Positions 28,504-38,430 of a stretch of DNA of 64,000 nt are shown here, one piece after another. The stretch's first letter is position 1. Each line of letters begins with the position of its first letter. The stretch comes from Cedecea davisae DSM 4568 (GTDB lineage Bacteria > Pseudomonadota > Gammaproteobacteria > Enterobacterales > Enterobacteriaceae): contig NZ_KE161030.1 in assembly GCF_000412335.2 (NCBI RefSeq), positions 847,923-911,922 of the forward strand, read 5' to 3'. The notes under the pieces were generated by a model, which saw nothing but the letters and a program-made list of their open reading frames with translations, ran no database searches and was not told the origin of the DNA. A program made the position numbers and the translations under genes.

Positions 28504-29931
28504 TTACAGCACTATTCCCCGGAATGAATCAACACGCGTTGTGACCAGATGTTGCCACAGGGGTTGTAATCGCTGCATCGCCATACGCATTTCATCCGGC
28601 TCCAGGCTAAACGGCAGGCGCAAATAGCGTTCAAAAGCACCGTCCACGCCAAAACGCGGCCCGGCCCCAATGCGAATGCCCTGGCTTTCCGCTGCGGCAG
28701 CAAAAACCGTTGCCAGCGCTCTCGGCAGCTCAACCCACCAGGAAAGCCCGCCTTCAGGCTGGCTGGTTTGCCAGTCAGGAAACAGCTCCCGCATGGCGGC
28801 AAAGCTTGCTTCGCAGCGCTGGCGTAAAAGCTCCCTGCGCTGGGGCAAGAAACTTTCTGAATCATTAAACAGATGAACCGCTGCCAGTTGCTCAAGCAGG
28901 GGCGTACCCAGGTCAAAAGTATTGCGGACCTGAATTAGCGAGCTGATGGTTTTGGTGGAGGCTCTGATCCAGCCAAGCCGCAGACCTCCCCAAAAGCTTT
29001 TCCCGGCGGAACCCAGCGAAATCGTGTGCTCCTCGTTCCCAAAAGCGGCCAGCGGGGGCGGCGGAGGTGCATCAAACCAGAGATCGGCCATGGTTTCATC
29101 CACCACCAGCATCGTGTGGCTGCGGGCGGCAATATCACTGACTCTCTGGCGCGTGGCTTCATCCATGCAGCGGCCGGTGGGGTTATGAAAATCCGGGATC
29201 AGATAGGCGAGGCGGGGCGAAGTCTGGGCTATTGTTGCCGCCAGGCCGTCAACGTCCCACCCGGTTGCGGGCAGGCTGACCGGCACCGGGCGGCAAGATG
29301 CGCCGCGAATCGCCGCCAGCGCCATCGGGTAGGTTGGATGGTCAACCACCACACGGTCGCCGGGGCCGGTAAATAGCCGTAGAACCAGACCCAGAGCGCT
29401 AACAGCGCCGTTCACCACCATAATCTGCTCGGCCTGGGTTGGCAGACCGCGTGCCCGGTAATGGCGGGCGATGGCTTCCCGAAGCTCCGGGAGCCCCTGG
29501 CTGTCATAACCGGTAGAGGCTAAATGTTCCGGGAGGGAGGTCAGCGCGGAAGAGTACGCTTTGTGGATTTCCGGCCCGGCGCTAAGCGCGGCGGTGGAAA
29601 GATCAAGCACCGGAGCATTGCCCGGCAGGGGGGAAACGGCAGGGGTAGCTTCCGGTAGCATCGTCACCGAGCCGGAACCCTGGCGGCTCTGGAGGTAACC
29701 TTCCTCCCGCAGCCGGGCCAGGGCCGAAGCCACGGTCGTACGGCTAACGCCCAGTCCGGCAGAAAGCTCTCTTTCGCCCGGCAGGCGGCTGTCCAGCGGC
29801 AGGCGGCCATCCAGAATCAGCAGCCGCAGCCCGTCCGCCAGTTGGCGGTAGACCGGGGTGCGTACTGCCTGCTGGTGCCAGTGGCCTAACAGGCGTGTTA
29901 AAGACGAGGTTCCGATTCTGCGCTGGGTCAT
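28504..29931 (-). CDS. MocR-family (GntR-aminotransferase) regulator, YczR-like
   Basis: 475 residues. An N-terminal GntR winged helix (about 12-80, LPLDSRLPGERELSAGLGVSRTTVASALARLREEGYL) is fused to a fold-type I aminotransferase domain (about 105-465). The PLP lysine is K311 in GSAGKSFWGGLRLGW. MocR proteins use PLP or its adducts as effector rather than catalysing transamination. It is divergent from a YczE-type membrane protein; this pairing is a known MocR arrangement (YczR/YczE), so it probably controls that gene. Confidence 0.88.
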   Translation of the reverse strand: MTQRRIGTSSLTRLLGHWHQQAVRTPVYRQLADGLRLLILDGRLPLDSRLPGERELSAGLGVSRTTVASALARLREEGYLQSRQGSGSVTMLPEATPAVSPLPGNAPVLDLSTAALSAGPEIHKAYSSALTSLPEHLASTGYDSQGLPELREAIARHYRARGLPTQAEQIMVVNGAVSALGLVLRLFTGPGDRVVVDHPTYPMALAAIRGASCRPVPVSLPATGWDVDGLAATIAQTSPRLAYLIPDFHNPTGRCMDEATRQRVSDIAARSHTMLVVDETMADLWFDAPPPPPLAAFGNEEHTISLGSAGKSFWGGLRLGWIRASTKTISSLIQVRNTFDLGTPLLEQLAAVHLFNDSESFLPQRRELLRQRCEASFAAMRELFPDWQTSQPEGGLSWWVELPRALATVFAAAAESQGIRIGAGPRFGVDGAFERYLRLPFSLEPDEMRMAMQRLQPLWQHLVTTRVDSFRGIVL

Positions 29932-29935
29932 AGCA

Positions 29936-29977
29936 GTCCACTTTTTGATAACTGGACCTTAATGCTAAGTCCATTTT
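29936..29977. promoter_or_regulatory. Candidate MocR operator repeats
   Basis: Two direct copies of GTCCA followed by a T-rich run start at 29936 and 29969, exactly 33 bases apart. An inverted copy TGGAC stands between them at 29953-29957. They occupy the 70-base gap between the divergent regulator and membrane protein genes. MocR regulators bind direct repeats in such gaps, so this is the likely operator; binding is inferred. Confidence 0.45.
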
Positions 29978-30019
29978 GCGAGAAGGTATAGCCATAACTG
30001 AATGAAGAGGATGTTTCTG

Positions 30020-30637
30020 ATGATGGCTCGCCGCTTGCTACAGCTCTATACCGGGCTGTTTTTTTACGGTGTTTCAACCGCGATGTTTGTGCGTGCCAAT
30101 TTAGGTACCGACCCGTGGAACGTGTTCCACCTCGGCGTGGCGCGGCTGTTTTCCCTAAACCTCGGGCTGGTGATGATCGTGGTTGGCGCTTTGGTCCTGC
30201 TGCTGTGGATCCCGCTGCGCCAGCGGCCAGGGCTGGGTACGGTCAGCAACGTTATTGTTCTCGGCCTGGCGGCGGATGCTGCCCTGGCGCTGATGCCGCC
30301 GCTTGAATCGCTGGTTGCTCGTTCATTGCTGCTGGCGGGTGCGCTGGTGCTGAACGCTCTGGCAACCGGCATGTATATTGGCGCAGGCTTTGGTGCAGGC
30401 CCACGAGATGGCCTGATGACCGGCGTTCATGCCCGGACGGGCTGGTCGGTGCGCAGCATTCGCACCGCAATAGAAGTGACCGTGCTGGCATCCGGCTGGC
30501 TGATGGGCGGCAGCGTTGGCGTTGGCACGGTTTTATACGCTTTAGCCATCGGGCCGCTTATCCAGCTTTGCCTGCCGTGGTTCCGCGTTAACCCCGTGAG
30601 TAAACCGGTGACTAATGCACCGGAAATAGCCTCATGA
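30020..30637 (+). CDS. YczE-family membrane protein
   Basis: About 205 residues, an integral membrane protein with five or so hydrophobic helices. It has the YczE/YyaS signature regions: YGVSTAMFVRANLGTDPWNVFHLG near the N-terminus and GAGFGAGPRDGLMTG in the second half. Several ATG codons are in frame (30002, 30011, 30020, 30023). I choose 30020 because AAGAGG lies 9 bases before it. It is paired with the divergent MocR regulator. Function is unknown; a role in PLP-vitamer or metabolite transport has been suggested only from the MocR link. Confidence 0.75.
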   Translation: MMARRLLQLYTGLFFYGVSTAMFVRANLGTDPWNVFHLGVARLFSLNLGLVMIVVGALVLLLWIPLRQRPGLGTVSNVIVLGLAADAALALMPPLESLVARSLLLAGALVLNALATGMYIGAGFGAGPRDGLMTGVHARTGWSVRSIRTAIEVTVLASGWLMGGSVGVGTVLYALAIGPLIQLCLPWFRVNPVSKPVTNAPEIAS

Positions 30638-30690
30638 GCAGATAACTGTGCTACACATTATCTTCTGAATTGCTTTAACCGGGAGGTAGC

Positions 30691-31509
30691 ATGCAGCAGG
30701 ATATCATCAGCAAACCGACGCTCAACTGGAATGGTCACCAGCTCACCGAGATACTGAACCATTGCTTTGAGCAGTACGTGGTGCCGTTTCGGCTGGATAG
30801 CGAAACCTTTGGCTGGCGCTTTGTTGCCGAGGATCTTAACCCCAACGACAGCACCGTCTGGCTTTATCGTGGAGAGCCAAAAGCCATCGCGCTGATCACC
30901 CGGCGCGGGCAAACCTGCCGCCTGGCGGCTTTCGCTATTCGCCCGGAACTGCGTGGGCAGGGGCTGGGCAAAATTTTTATTCAGCAGCTGATAGATGCCG
31001 CAAGGGCGCGGGGCGATAAACAGTTCTTGCTGGAGGTTATCGTCGGTAACGACAGCGGGCTGGCGCTCTACGAGCGGATGGGCTTTGTGCGCCAACAAAC
31101 GCTTGCTGGGTTCCAGAGTGAGGGAACGGCCCGGCCTTCTACCTCTGAAGATTTGCTGGAAATAGATCCCTTGCACATGGCTCATAAAATGATGGTGGCC
31201 AACGAGGCTCCGCTGCCGTGGCTTAGCGCGCCTGAAACCCTGTTCAAGCTGCCGGGTAAAGCTTTTACGCTCAATGACGTGGCCTATGCACTGGTGATTC
31301 CGGGGGAAGTGCCGAAGCTAAGAGGGCTGTATGTTGAGCCACATGCCCGGCGCAAAGGGCATGCGAAAAAGCTGCTGCTTCTGCTTCAGGAGCAATTCCC
31401 GGGGCTGGCAACCGCAGGTGCTATTCCCGAGCAGGTTGCGCCGCTGTTTGTAAGCAGCGGCTTCCGGCAGGACTCGCTAACGCAGTATGAAATGAAGCTA
31501 GTTCTGTAG
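30691..31509 (+). CDS. Tandem GNAT N-acetyltransferase
   Basis: 272 residues with two GNAT domains. The first (about 15-150) carries the acetyl-CoA loop RPELRGQGLGKIFI and the C-terminal ALYERMGF. The second, more degenerate (about 185-270), carries RRKGHAKKLLLLLQEQFP and a short LFVSSGF end. A GGGAGG ribosome site precedes the start. No partner gene identifies the substrate. It converges with gdhA. Confidence 0.85.
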   Translation: MQQDIISKPTLNWNGHQLTEILNHCFEQYVVPFRLDSETFGWRFVAEDLNPNDSTVWLYRGEPKAIALITRRGQTCRLAAFAIRPELRGQGLGKIFIQQLIDAARARGDKQFLLEVIVGNDSGLALYERMGFVRQQTLAGFQSEGTARPSTSEDLLEIDPLHMAHKMMVANEAPLPWLSAPETLFKLPGKAFTLNDVAYALVIPGEVPKLRGLYVEPHARRKGHAKKLLLLLQEQFPGLATAGAIPEQVAPLFVSSGFRQDSLTQYEMKLVL

Positions 31510-31517
31510 GGGAGTGA

Positions 31518-31537
31518 GTGAGGGCAAAAGCCCTCAC
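31518..31537. terminator. Hairpin between the GNAT gene and gdhA
   Basis: A perfect eight-pair stem GTGAGGGC / GCCCTCAC has an AAAA loop and lies between convergent genes. There is no T run on either strand, so its strength as a terminator is uncertain. Confidence 0.45.
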
Positions 31538-31545
31538 CGTAATGC

Positions 31546-32949
<1,404 letters not shown>

Positions 32950-33002
32950 CTATAACATTTTCTTATGAACGGGCATCAAGCGATTTTTTAATCTACGGGG
33001 AT

Positions 33003-33041
33003 AAAAAAGAGAGGGGCAGGAGACGTAAAGCGCCTCCCGCC
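33003..33041 (-). terminator. Rho-independent terminator of fepA
   Basis: On the minus strand an 11-pair stem (GGCGGGAGGCG with CGTCTCCTGCC, two wobbles) and a five-base loop are followed by CCTCTCTTTTTT. It begins 7 bases after the receptor gene ends. Confidence 0.85.
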
Positions 33042-33047
33042 TGGGGT

Positions 33048-35273
33048 TTAGAAGTGAGTGTTAACGCTCATATAGTAAGTGCGGCCGGACTCGTTGTAGG
33101 TCTGGGCGCCTGCGCCATACATATAAGATTTAGTGGTGTCGTTCCCGGTCGTCTGGGCATTACCCGCGCGCCAGTGGCGCTTGTCGAGCAGGTTGTCGAC
33201 ACCGGCGGTTAAGCTGACGTTTTTGGTGGCATCCCAGGTCGCGCTCATACCAATAATGCTGTAAGGGCTCACTTCGTTGGTATCGCTTCCCGTCACCGGT
33301 GTGCCCTTATAGTTGTACTTTTTCGGCTGCTGTTTGCCGTACCACGTCAGGGTGCTTTGCAGCGAAACGTCCGGTTGAACCTGCCAGCTAAGCGTAGAGT
33401 TCAGCGTATATTCCGGGATGATCGACAGGCGATCGCCGGTCTCTTTGTTTTTGCTTTGCAGCATATACGTCAGGTTATTGTTCCAGCTTACGGTATCGGT
33501 CAGCGGCAGGTTGACGGTGCCTTCCAGCCCCTCAACAACGGCTTTTGGCACGTTGTTCCACTGGTAGATATCGGTCTTCTTGCTGTTGGAAGCAATCGGT
33601 GAATAGCCGGACTCAATCTTGTTGCGATAATCGTTGCGGAACCAGGTTATCCCTGCCTGATAGCCGTCGCGCTTGAATTCGAGGCCAATTTCTTTGTTGA
33701 TGCTGGTCTCGGCTTTCAAATCCTCATTACCCATCAGGTAACAGGCTCCGCCGCTGGCGGCACAGCCCTGGCCGCGGCTGTAGAGAACATAGTTAGGGTT
33801 GGTCTGGTACAGGCTCGGTGCTTTATAGGCGCGGGCGATGCCGAGCTTCAGCGTCAGGTCGTCGGTCAACTCCTGGGAGAGGTTGAGCGACGGGCTCCAG
33901 TTGTCACCGACGATGGAGTGGTGGTCGAAGCGCAGTCCCGGCGTCAGCATGGTGCTGCTGGTCAGCTCCATGTTGTTTTCCGCAAACAGCGAGAAAATTT
34001 GCGCTTTCGAGTAGGGGCTGCGGTTGGTGGAAGAGACGCCCGGGATAGCGCCGCCTTCGCTCAGGGACTGAGTATTGGACGAACCGTCCTTCATGCGCTG
34101 TTGGTTCCACTCGCTGCCGAAGGTCAGGTTCTGGTTCACCAGCAGCTCGAACGGCACGCTGGCTTCGCTGTGCAGCAGCACGTCGCTGAGATCGATATCA
34201 GAGAACTGGCCGTTGGAGAAAATGCCCTCGGTGCCGCCTGCCAGCCCTTCGTTCACGCGCGTGTTGCGGGTGTGCTCGTACTGAACATAAGAGTTGGTGG
34301 TTACGCCGTTATCCCAGCCGCCCGTCCAGGTGACGGAATAATTCTGGCGATAAAGACGGTTGGTCTCTTTGCCGTAATTGTCCTTCACCAACTGATTGCT
34401 GTTGGTGTTCTGGGTATCGCCCGCGTAGAGGTTGCCCTGGCGGCTGTAGCCGGTTTCAAACTCCAGCGCCTGCATTGGGGCAAATTCCCAGCGCAACAGG
34501 CCGTTGATATCTTTATGGATAACGCCTTCACGCCCGGCGGGCAGCGTGCTGGCGTAAGAGCCGGTACGCAGAGACTGATGCCCCTGGTTAATGTCCCAGG
34601 CATCGGCCTGCGTTTTGTCCAGGTTGCCGTAAAGACGGAAGCTTACGTCGCCGCCCAGCGGGCCGGTGAGGTTGAAGTTAGTGCGTTTGGTCGAGCCTTC
34701 ATCTTTATGCTCAGGCACGTTGAAATAGGTATTCCAGCTGCCGTGGAATTCATTGCTGCTGCGTTTGGTAATGATGTTTACCACGCCGCCTGCCGCGCCG
34801 TTACCGTAGCGAGCCGCCGCCGGGCCGCGAATAACTTCGATGCTGTCGATCATTTCCGGCGGCACCCAGGAGGCGTCGCCGCGGGTATCACGTTCGCCGC
34901 GCCAGCCAAGGCGCACGGCGTTACGGCTGGTCACTGGTTTACCGTCAATCAGGATGAGGGTGTTTTCCGGCCCCATGCCGCGAATATCTATCTGGCGGCC
35001 GTTGCCGCGCTGGCCGCTGGTGGAGTTGCCGGTAAGGTTAACCCCCGGCATGGTGCGCACAATTTCAGAGATGTCGCGCGCGGGTGGGCGCTTCTTTAGC
35101 TCATCGGCGCTGATAATCGACACGCCCGGTGCCTGGAGCGTTTGCTGCGCCGCGGTCACCACCAGAGTGTCTTCATTCTCTACCGGCGCGGTCTGCGCCG
35201 AAGCGGGAAGGGCAATGCCATAAATGCCCAGACTCACCAGAGTGGCGAGGGAGTAAGAAAATTTATTATTCAT
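33048..35273 (-). CDS. fepA: Ferric enterobactin TonB-dependent receptor FepA
   Basis: FepA is an outer-membrane receptor that imports ferric enterobactin with TonB-ExbBD energy. The 741 residues start with a signal peptide ending near PASAQT. A TonB box DTLVVTA follows, then the plug domain (about 45-180, with RQIDIRGMGPENTLILIDGKPV and RGPAAARYGNGAAGGVVNIITK), then the 22-strand barrel ending in a terminal phenylalanine (VNTHF). Similarity to E. coli FepA is high throughout. No fes, entD or other enterobactin genes are adjacent, so it may be a separated or second copy. A Fur box lies upstream. Confidence 0.9.
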   Translation of the reverse strand: MNNKFSYSLATLVSLGIYGIALPASAQTAPVENEDTLVVTAAQQTLQAPGVSIISADELKKRPPARDISEIVRTMPGVNLTGNSTSGQRGNGRQIDIRGMGPENTLILIDGKPVTSRNAVRLGWRGERDTRGDASWVPPEMIDSIEVIRGPAAARYGNGAAGGVVNIITKRSSNEFHGSWNTYFNVPEHKDEGSTKRTNFNLTGPLGGDVSFRLYGNLDKTQADAWDINQGHQSLRTGSYASTLPAGREGVIHKDINGLLRWEFAPMQALEFETGYSRQGNLYAGDTQNTNSNQLVKDNYGKETNRLYRQNYSVTWTGGWDNGVTTNSYVQYEHTRNTRVNEGLAGGTEGIFSNGQFSDIDLSDVLLHSEASVPFELLVNQNLTFGSEWNQQRMKDGSSNTQSLSEGGAIPGVSSTNRSPYSKAQIFSLFAENNMELTSSTMLTPGLRFDHHSIVGDNWSPSLNLSQELTDDLTLKLGIARAYKAPSLYQTNPNYVLYSRGQGCAASGGACYLMGNEDLKAETSINKEIGLEFKRDGYQAGITWFRNDYRNKIESGYSPIASNSKKTDIYQWNNVPKAVVEGLEGTVNLPLTDTVSWNNNLTYMLQSKNKETGDRLSIIPEYTLNSTLSWQVQPDVSLQSTLTWYGKQQPKKYNYKGTPVTGSDTNEVSPYSIIGMSATWDATKNVSLTAGVDNLLDKRHWRAGNAQTTGNDTTKSYMYGAGAQTYNESGRTYYMSVNTHF

Positions 35274-35383
35274 TATCTGTCCTGAGTGTCACCGCCAGCG
35301 TCCCGGTTAGCTCCATTCCCAAATAAGGAAAGGACGCGGCAGAAGTGCCTGATGTTGAAACTGCGGCAACACGCTATTGCAAA

Positions 35384-35398
35384 TGAAAATAATTATCA
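35384..35398. promoter_or_regulatory. Fur box upstream of fepA
   Basis: TGAAAATAATTATCA matches the 7-1-7 Fur inverted repeat TGATAAT-N-ATTATCA at all but one defined position. It lies about 110 bases before the fepA start in the fepA-cstA gap. It would repress fepA when iron is sufficient. Confidence 0.8.
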
Positions 35399-35535
35399 AT
35401 TTATTTCTCAGTCGCGTCTTTGAATCAATTAAGGCGGCTTATTAATTAGCGTGGGTTATCAAAATGGTCATTAACTATTCATCAACCTGATATTCCAGAA
35501 TTGACCTCGGCTATTACCTGAATGACACAAATTAG

Positions 35536-35551
35536 AGTGATCTTATTAACA
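35536..35551. promoter_or_regulatory. Candidate CRP site for cstA
   Basis: AGTGA-TCTTAT-TAACA matches the CRP half-sites TGTGA and TCACA at 8 of 10 positions with the correct 6-base spacing. It lies about 115 bases before the start codon. E. coli cstA is cAMP-CRP dependent, which makes the site plausible. Confidence 0.45.
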
Positions 35552-35663
35552 AAGTCGCGTAAAGGGCGGCCATTTTGGCGGGTTCAGATTGTGAGAAAAG
35601 ACATTCCAGGCTAGATACAAAATGTAACAACTCTCGATATCCAATTAGAAAACGGACAAAATT

Positions 35664-37769
35664 ATGGATAGATTTGGGAAACACCTCGTCTGGGTCGTGC
35701 TCGCCTTAATTGGCGCGTTCGCCCTCGGTTACATCGCACTCAACCGCGGCGAGCAGATCAACGCCCTGTGGATAGTGATTGCTTCTGTTTGTATTTATCT
35801 CATCGCCTACCGCTATTACGGCCTGTTTATCGCTAAACGCGTATTAACGGTGGATGCCACACGCATGACCCCGGCCGTGCGCCATAACGACGGCCTCGAC
35901 TATGTTCCAACGGATAAAAAAGTGCTGTTTGGGCACCACTTTGCGGCTATCGCCGGGGCGGGGCCGCTGGTGGGGCCGGTACTTGCGGCACAAATGGGCT
36001 ATCTACCCGGCATGCTCTGGCTACTGGCGGGCGTGGTGCTGGCCGGTGCGGTACAGGACTTTATGGTGCTGTTCGTCTCTACCCGTCGCGACGGGCGCTC
36101 CCTGGGTGAGCTGGTAAAAGAAGAGATGGGCAACACCGCCGGGGTTATCGCCCTGGTCGCCTGCTTCATGATAATGGTCATCATCCTTGCGGTACTGGCG
36201 ATGATTGTTGTTAAGGCGCTAACCCATAGCCCGTGGGGGACTTACACCGTTGCCTTTACCATTCCTCTGGCCATATTTATGGGTATTTATATCCGCTACC
36301 TGCGGCCGGGTCGCATCGGCGAAGTGTCGATTATCGGCCTGGTGATGCTGGTCTTTGCCATTATTTCCGGCGGCTGGGTGGCGCAGAGCGAAACCTGGGC
36401 ACCGTACTTCGACTATACCGGCGTGCAGCTAACCTGGATGCTGGTGGGCTACGGCTTTGTGGCCGCCGTGCTGCCGGTCTGGCTGCTGCTTGCGCCGCGT
36501 GATTACCTGTCCACTTTCCTGAAAATTGGCACCATTATCGGGCTGGCAGTGGGCATCCTCATCATGCGCCCGACGCTGCAAATGCCATCATTAACAAAAT
36601 TCATCGATGGCACCGGCCCGGTGTGGAGCGGCGACCTGTTCCCGTTCCTGTTTATCACCATCGCCTGCGGGGCGGTTTCCGGCTTCCACGCGCTGATTGC
36701 CTCCGGCACTACGCCGAAAATGCTGGCTAACGAAAATCAGGCCTGCTTTATCGGCTACGGCGGCATGCTGATGGAGTCCTTTGTTGCGATCATGGCGCTG
36801 GTTGCTGCCTGCGTGATTGACCCCGGCGTTTACTTTGCGATGAACAGCCCGATGGCGGTGCTTGCTCCAGCGGGAACGGCTGACGTAGTGGCTTCTGCGG
36901 CGCAGGTTGTTAGCGGCTGGGGCTTCCACATTACGCCGGACACGCTAACAAATATCGCCAACGAAGTGGGCGAGCAGAGCATCATCTCTCGTGCCGGTGG
37001 CGCACCTACGCTTGCCGTCGGGATGGCCTATATTCTGCACGGCGCGCTGGGCGGGCTGATGGACGTCTCGTTCTGGTATCACTTTGCGATTCTGTTTGAG
37101 GCGCTGTTTATCCTGACGGCGGTGGATGCCGGTACGCGCGCCGCACGTTTCATGTTGCAGGATTTGCTGGGCGTAATATCTCCGGGGCTGAAGAAAACCG
37201 ACTCGCTGCCGGCCAACCTGCTCGCCACCGCGCTTTGCGTGCTGGCCTGGGGCTATTTCCTGCATCAGGGCGTGGTCGATCCATTGGGCGGCATTAACAC
37301 GCTGTGGCCGCTGTTCGGCATCGCCAACCAGATGCTGGCGGGCATGGCGTTGATGCTGTGTGCCGTGGTGCTGTTCAAGATGAAGAAACAGCGTTATGCC
37401 TGGGTGGCTCTGGTGCCAACCGCATGGCTGCTGATTTGTACCCTGACGGCAGGCTGGCAGAAAGCGTTCAGCTCAGATGCAAAAGTGGGCTTCCTCGCCA
37501 TCGCCAATAAGTTCCAGGCGATGATCGACAGCGGCAATATTCCGGCGCAGTACACTCAATCCCAGCTTAGCCAGCTGGTGTTCAACAACCGGCTGGATGC
37601 TGGCCTGACTATCTTCTTTATGGTGGTTGTGGTGGTGCTGGCATGGTTCTCGCTGAAAACCGCGCTTAAAGCTCTGAAGTCAGATAAGCCGACGGCTAAC
37701 GAGACGCCGTATGAGCCAATGCCGGAGAATTATCAGGAGATTGTGGCCAGGGCAAAAAGCGTGCACTGA
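35664..37769 (+). CDS. cstA: Pyruvate/peptide transporter CstA
   Basis: CstA is a carbon-starvation-induced inner-membrane transporter linked to peptide use and pyruvate uptake. The 701 residues match the E. coli length. About 16-18 membrane helices carry the family landmarks TPAVRHNDGLDYVPTDKKVLFGHHFAAIAGAGPLVGP and GAVSGFHALIASGTTPKML. The C-terminus ends with the conserved ETPYEPMPENYQEIVARAK. It is followed by ybdD, as usual. Confidence 0.96.
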   Translation: MDRFGKHLVWVVLALIGAFALGYIALNRGEQINALWIVIASVCIYLIAYRYYGLFIAKRVLTVDATRMTPAVRHNDGLDYVPTDKKVLFGHHFAAIAGAGPLVGPVLAAQMGYLPGMLWLLAGVVLAGAVQDFMVLFVSTRRDGRSLGELVKEEMGNTAGVIALVACFMIMVIILAVLAMIVVKALTHSPWGTYTVAFTIPLAIFMGIYIRYLRPGRIGEVSIIGLVMLVFAIISGGWVAQSETWAPYFDYTGVQLTWMLVGYGFVAAVLPVWLLLAPRDYLSTFLKIGTIIGLAVGILIMRPTLQMPSLTKFIDGTGPVWSGDLFPFLFITIACGAVSGFHALIASGTTPKMLANENQACFIGYGGMLMESFVAIMALVAACVIDPGVYFAMNSPMAVLAPAGTADVVASAAQVVSGWGFHITPDTLTNIANEVGEQSIISRAGGAPTLAVGMAYILHGALGGLMDVSFWYHFAILFEALFILTAVDAGTRAARFMLQDLLGVISPGLKKTDSLPANLLATALCVLAWGYFLHQGVVDPLGGINTLWPLFGIANQMLAGMALMLCAVVLFKMKKQRYAWVALVPTAWLLICTLTAGWQKAFSSDAKVGFLAIANKFQAMIDSGNIPAQYTQSQLSQLVFNNRLDAGLTIFFMVVVVVLAWFSLKTALKALKSDKPTANETPYEPMPENYQEIVARAKSVH

Positions 37770-37775
37770 TTTTTA

Positions 37776-37844
37776 CCCTCACCCTAACCCTCTTACCTCA
37801 TCATTTCCCCCTCTCCCCTTTGGGGAGAGGGCCGGGGTGAGGGG
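37776..37844. repeat. Palindromic intergenic repeat between cstA and ybdD
   Basis: Two nested inverted repeats are present. An outer pair is CCCTCACCC / GGGGTGAGGG and an inner pair is CCCTCTCCCC / GGGGAGAGGG. This CCCTCACCC...GGGGAGAGGG form is a common extragenic hairpin repeat in enteric genomes. It sits inside the cstA-ybdD operon and may stabilise the upstream mRNA. Confidence 0.75.
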
Positions 37845-37862
37845 CAACCCACTGGAGGCATT

Positions 37863-38060
37863 ATGTTCGATACTCTGTCCAAAGCCGGAAAATACCTCGG
37901 CCAGGCAGCAAAACTGATGATCGGCGTCCCGGACTACGACAATTACGTGCAGCATATGCGTTTGACCCACCCGGAACAGACGCCGATGACTTATGAAGAG
38001 TTTTTCCGCGAACGCCAGGACGCGCGCTACGGCGGTAAAGGCGGCGCTCGCTGCTGCTAA
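37863..38060 (+). CDS. ybdD: YbdD/YjiX family small protein
   Basis: 65 residues, the family length, with the sequence landmarks [15 protein letters not shown] and [14 protein letters not shown] and a C-terminal Cys-Cys. The same pair (large CstA/BtsT transporter plus small YbdD/YjiX protein) is found at both E. coli loci. Its homologue is reported to be needed for pyruvate uptake by the partner, so it is probably an accessory subunit. CTGGAGG precedes the start. Confidence 0.93.
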   Translation: MFDTLSKAGKYLGQAAKLMIGVPDYDNYVQHMRLTHPEQTPMTYEEFFRERQDARYGGKGGARCC

Positions 38061-38223
38061 AGCGGCTGAGATGCGTTGCATTGACCCGGTGGATGTTGCA
38101 GTCAGTATGTAAATCAAATGTGACATTCGGCGTGTTTTTTAACACCAGACGAAAATCCTGTTGTGCGAAACCGGCGAGTGTGATTTTATCAATGACGACT
38201 TTTAACGCTAATTCAGGAACCCC

Positions 38224-38322
38224 ATGACTCATTCCCTGCAAACTTCGACCCTACTAATTACCGCGCTACCAGCCGCGGTGGTCGTCGTGCGTGTGGTGGT
38301 GGTCGTCGGCAATGCGCCGTAG
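38224..38322 (+). CDS. ivbL: ilvB operon leader peptide IvbL
   Basis: A 32-residue reading frame, MTHSLQTSTL... with a valine-rich run AAVVVVRVVVVVGNAP at the end. It is the counterpart of the E. coli 32-residue IvbL. Shortage of charged valyl- or leucyl-tRNA stalls the ribosome on the Val codons and favours antitermination into ilvB. The AGGAAC ribosome site is at a short spacing. A terminator hairpin follows. Confidence 0.93.
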   Translation: MTHSLQTSTLLITALPAAVVVVRVVVVVGNAP

Positions 38323-38346
38323 GGACTGAATCAACGTATCGATTCC

Positions 38347-38385
38347 AAACCCCGCCGGCGCAAACCGGGCGGGGTTTCTTGTTTT
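38347..38385 (+). terminator. Attenuator terminator of ilvBN
   Basis: A ten-pair stem AAACCCCGCC / GGCGGGGTTT is followed by CTTGTTTT. It lies 24 bases after the leader peptide stop and 45 bases before ilvB, the expected place for the attenuator. Confidence 0.88.
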
Positions 38386-38430
38386 AAGTGCCTGCCCAGA
38401 AGCGAACCGGCTAATAAGAAGGACTGGAGC

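Larger units (their letters stand above)
35274..35663. other. 390-base divergent intergenic region fepA / cstA
   Basis: This non-coding region is shared by two divergent genes. The fepA side holds a Fur box (35384-35398). The cstA side holds a possible CRP site (35536-35551). The middle is AT-rich. No small gene is visible. Confidence 0.7.

Noticed and set aside
33918-35099. A 393-residue open frame on the plus strand opposite fepA
   Set aside because: It is an antisense shadow of the receptor gene; the Ala/Gly/Val-rich, Arg-rich composition fits no family.
38120-38223. A CRP site before the ilvB leader (TGTGA near 38115 and 38175)
   Set aside because: Only the left half-site is good; the right half matches poorly in both cases, so I do not list it as a feature.
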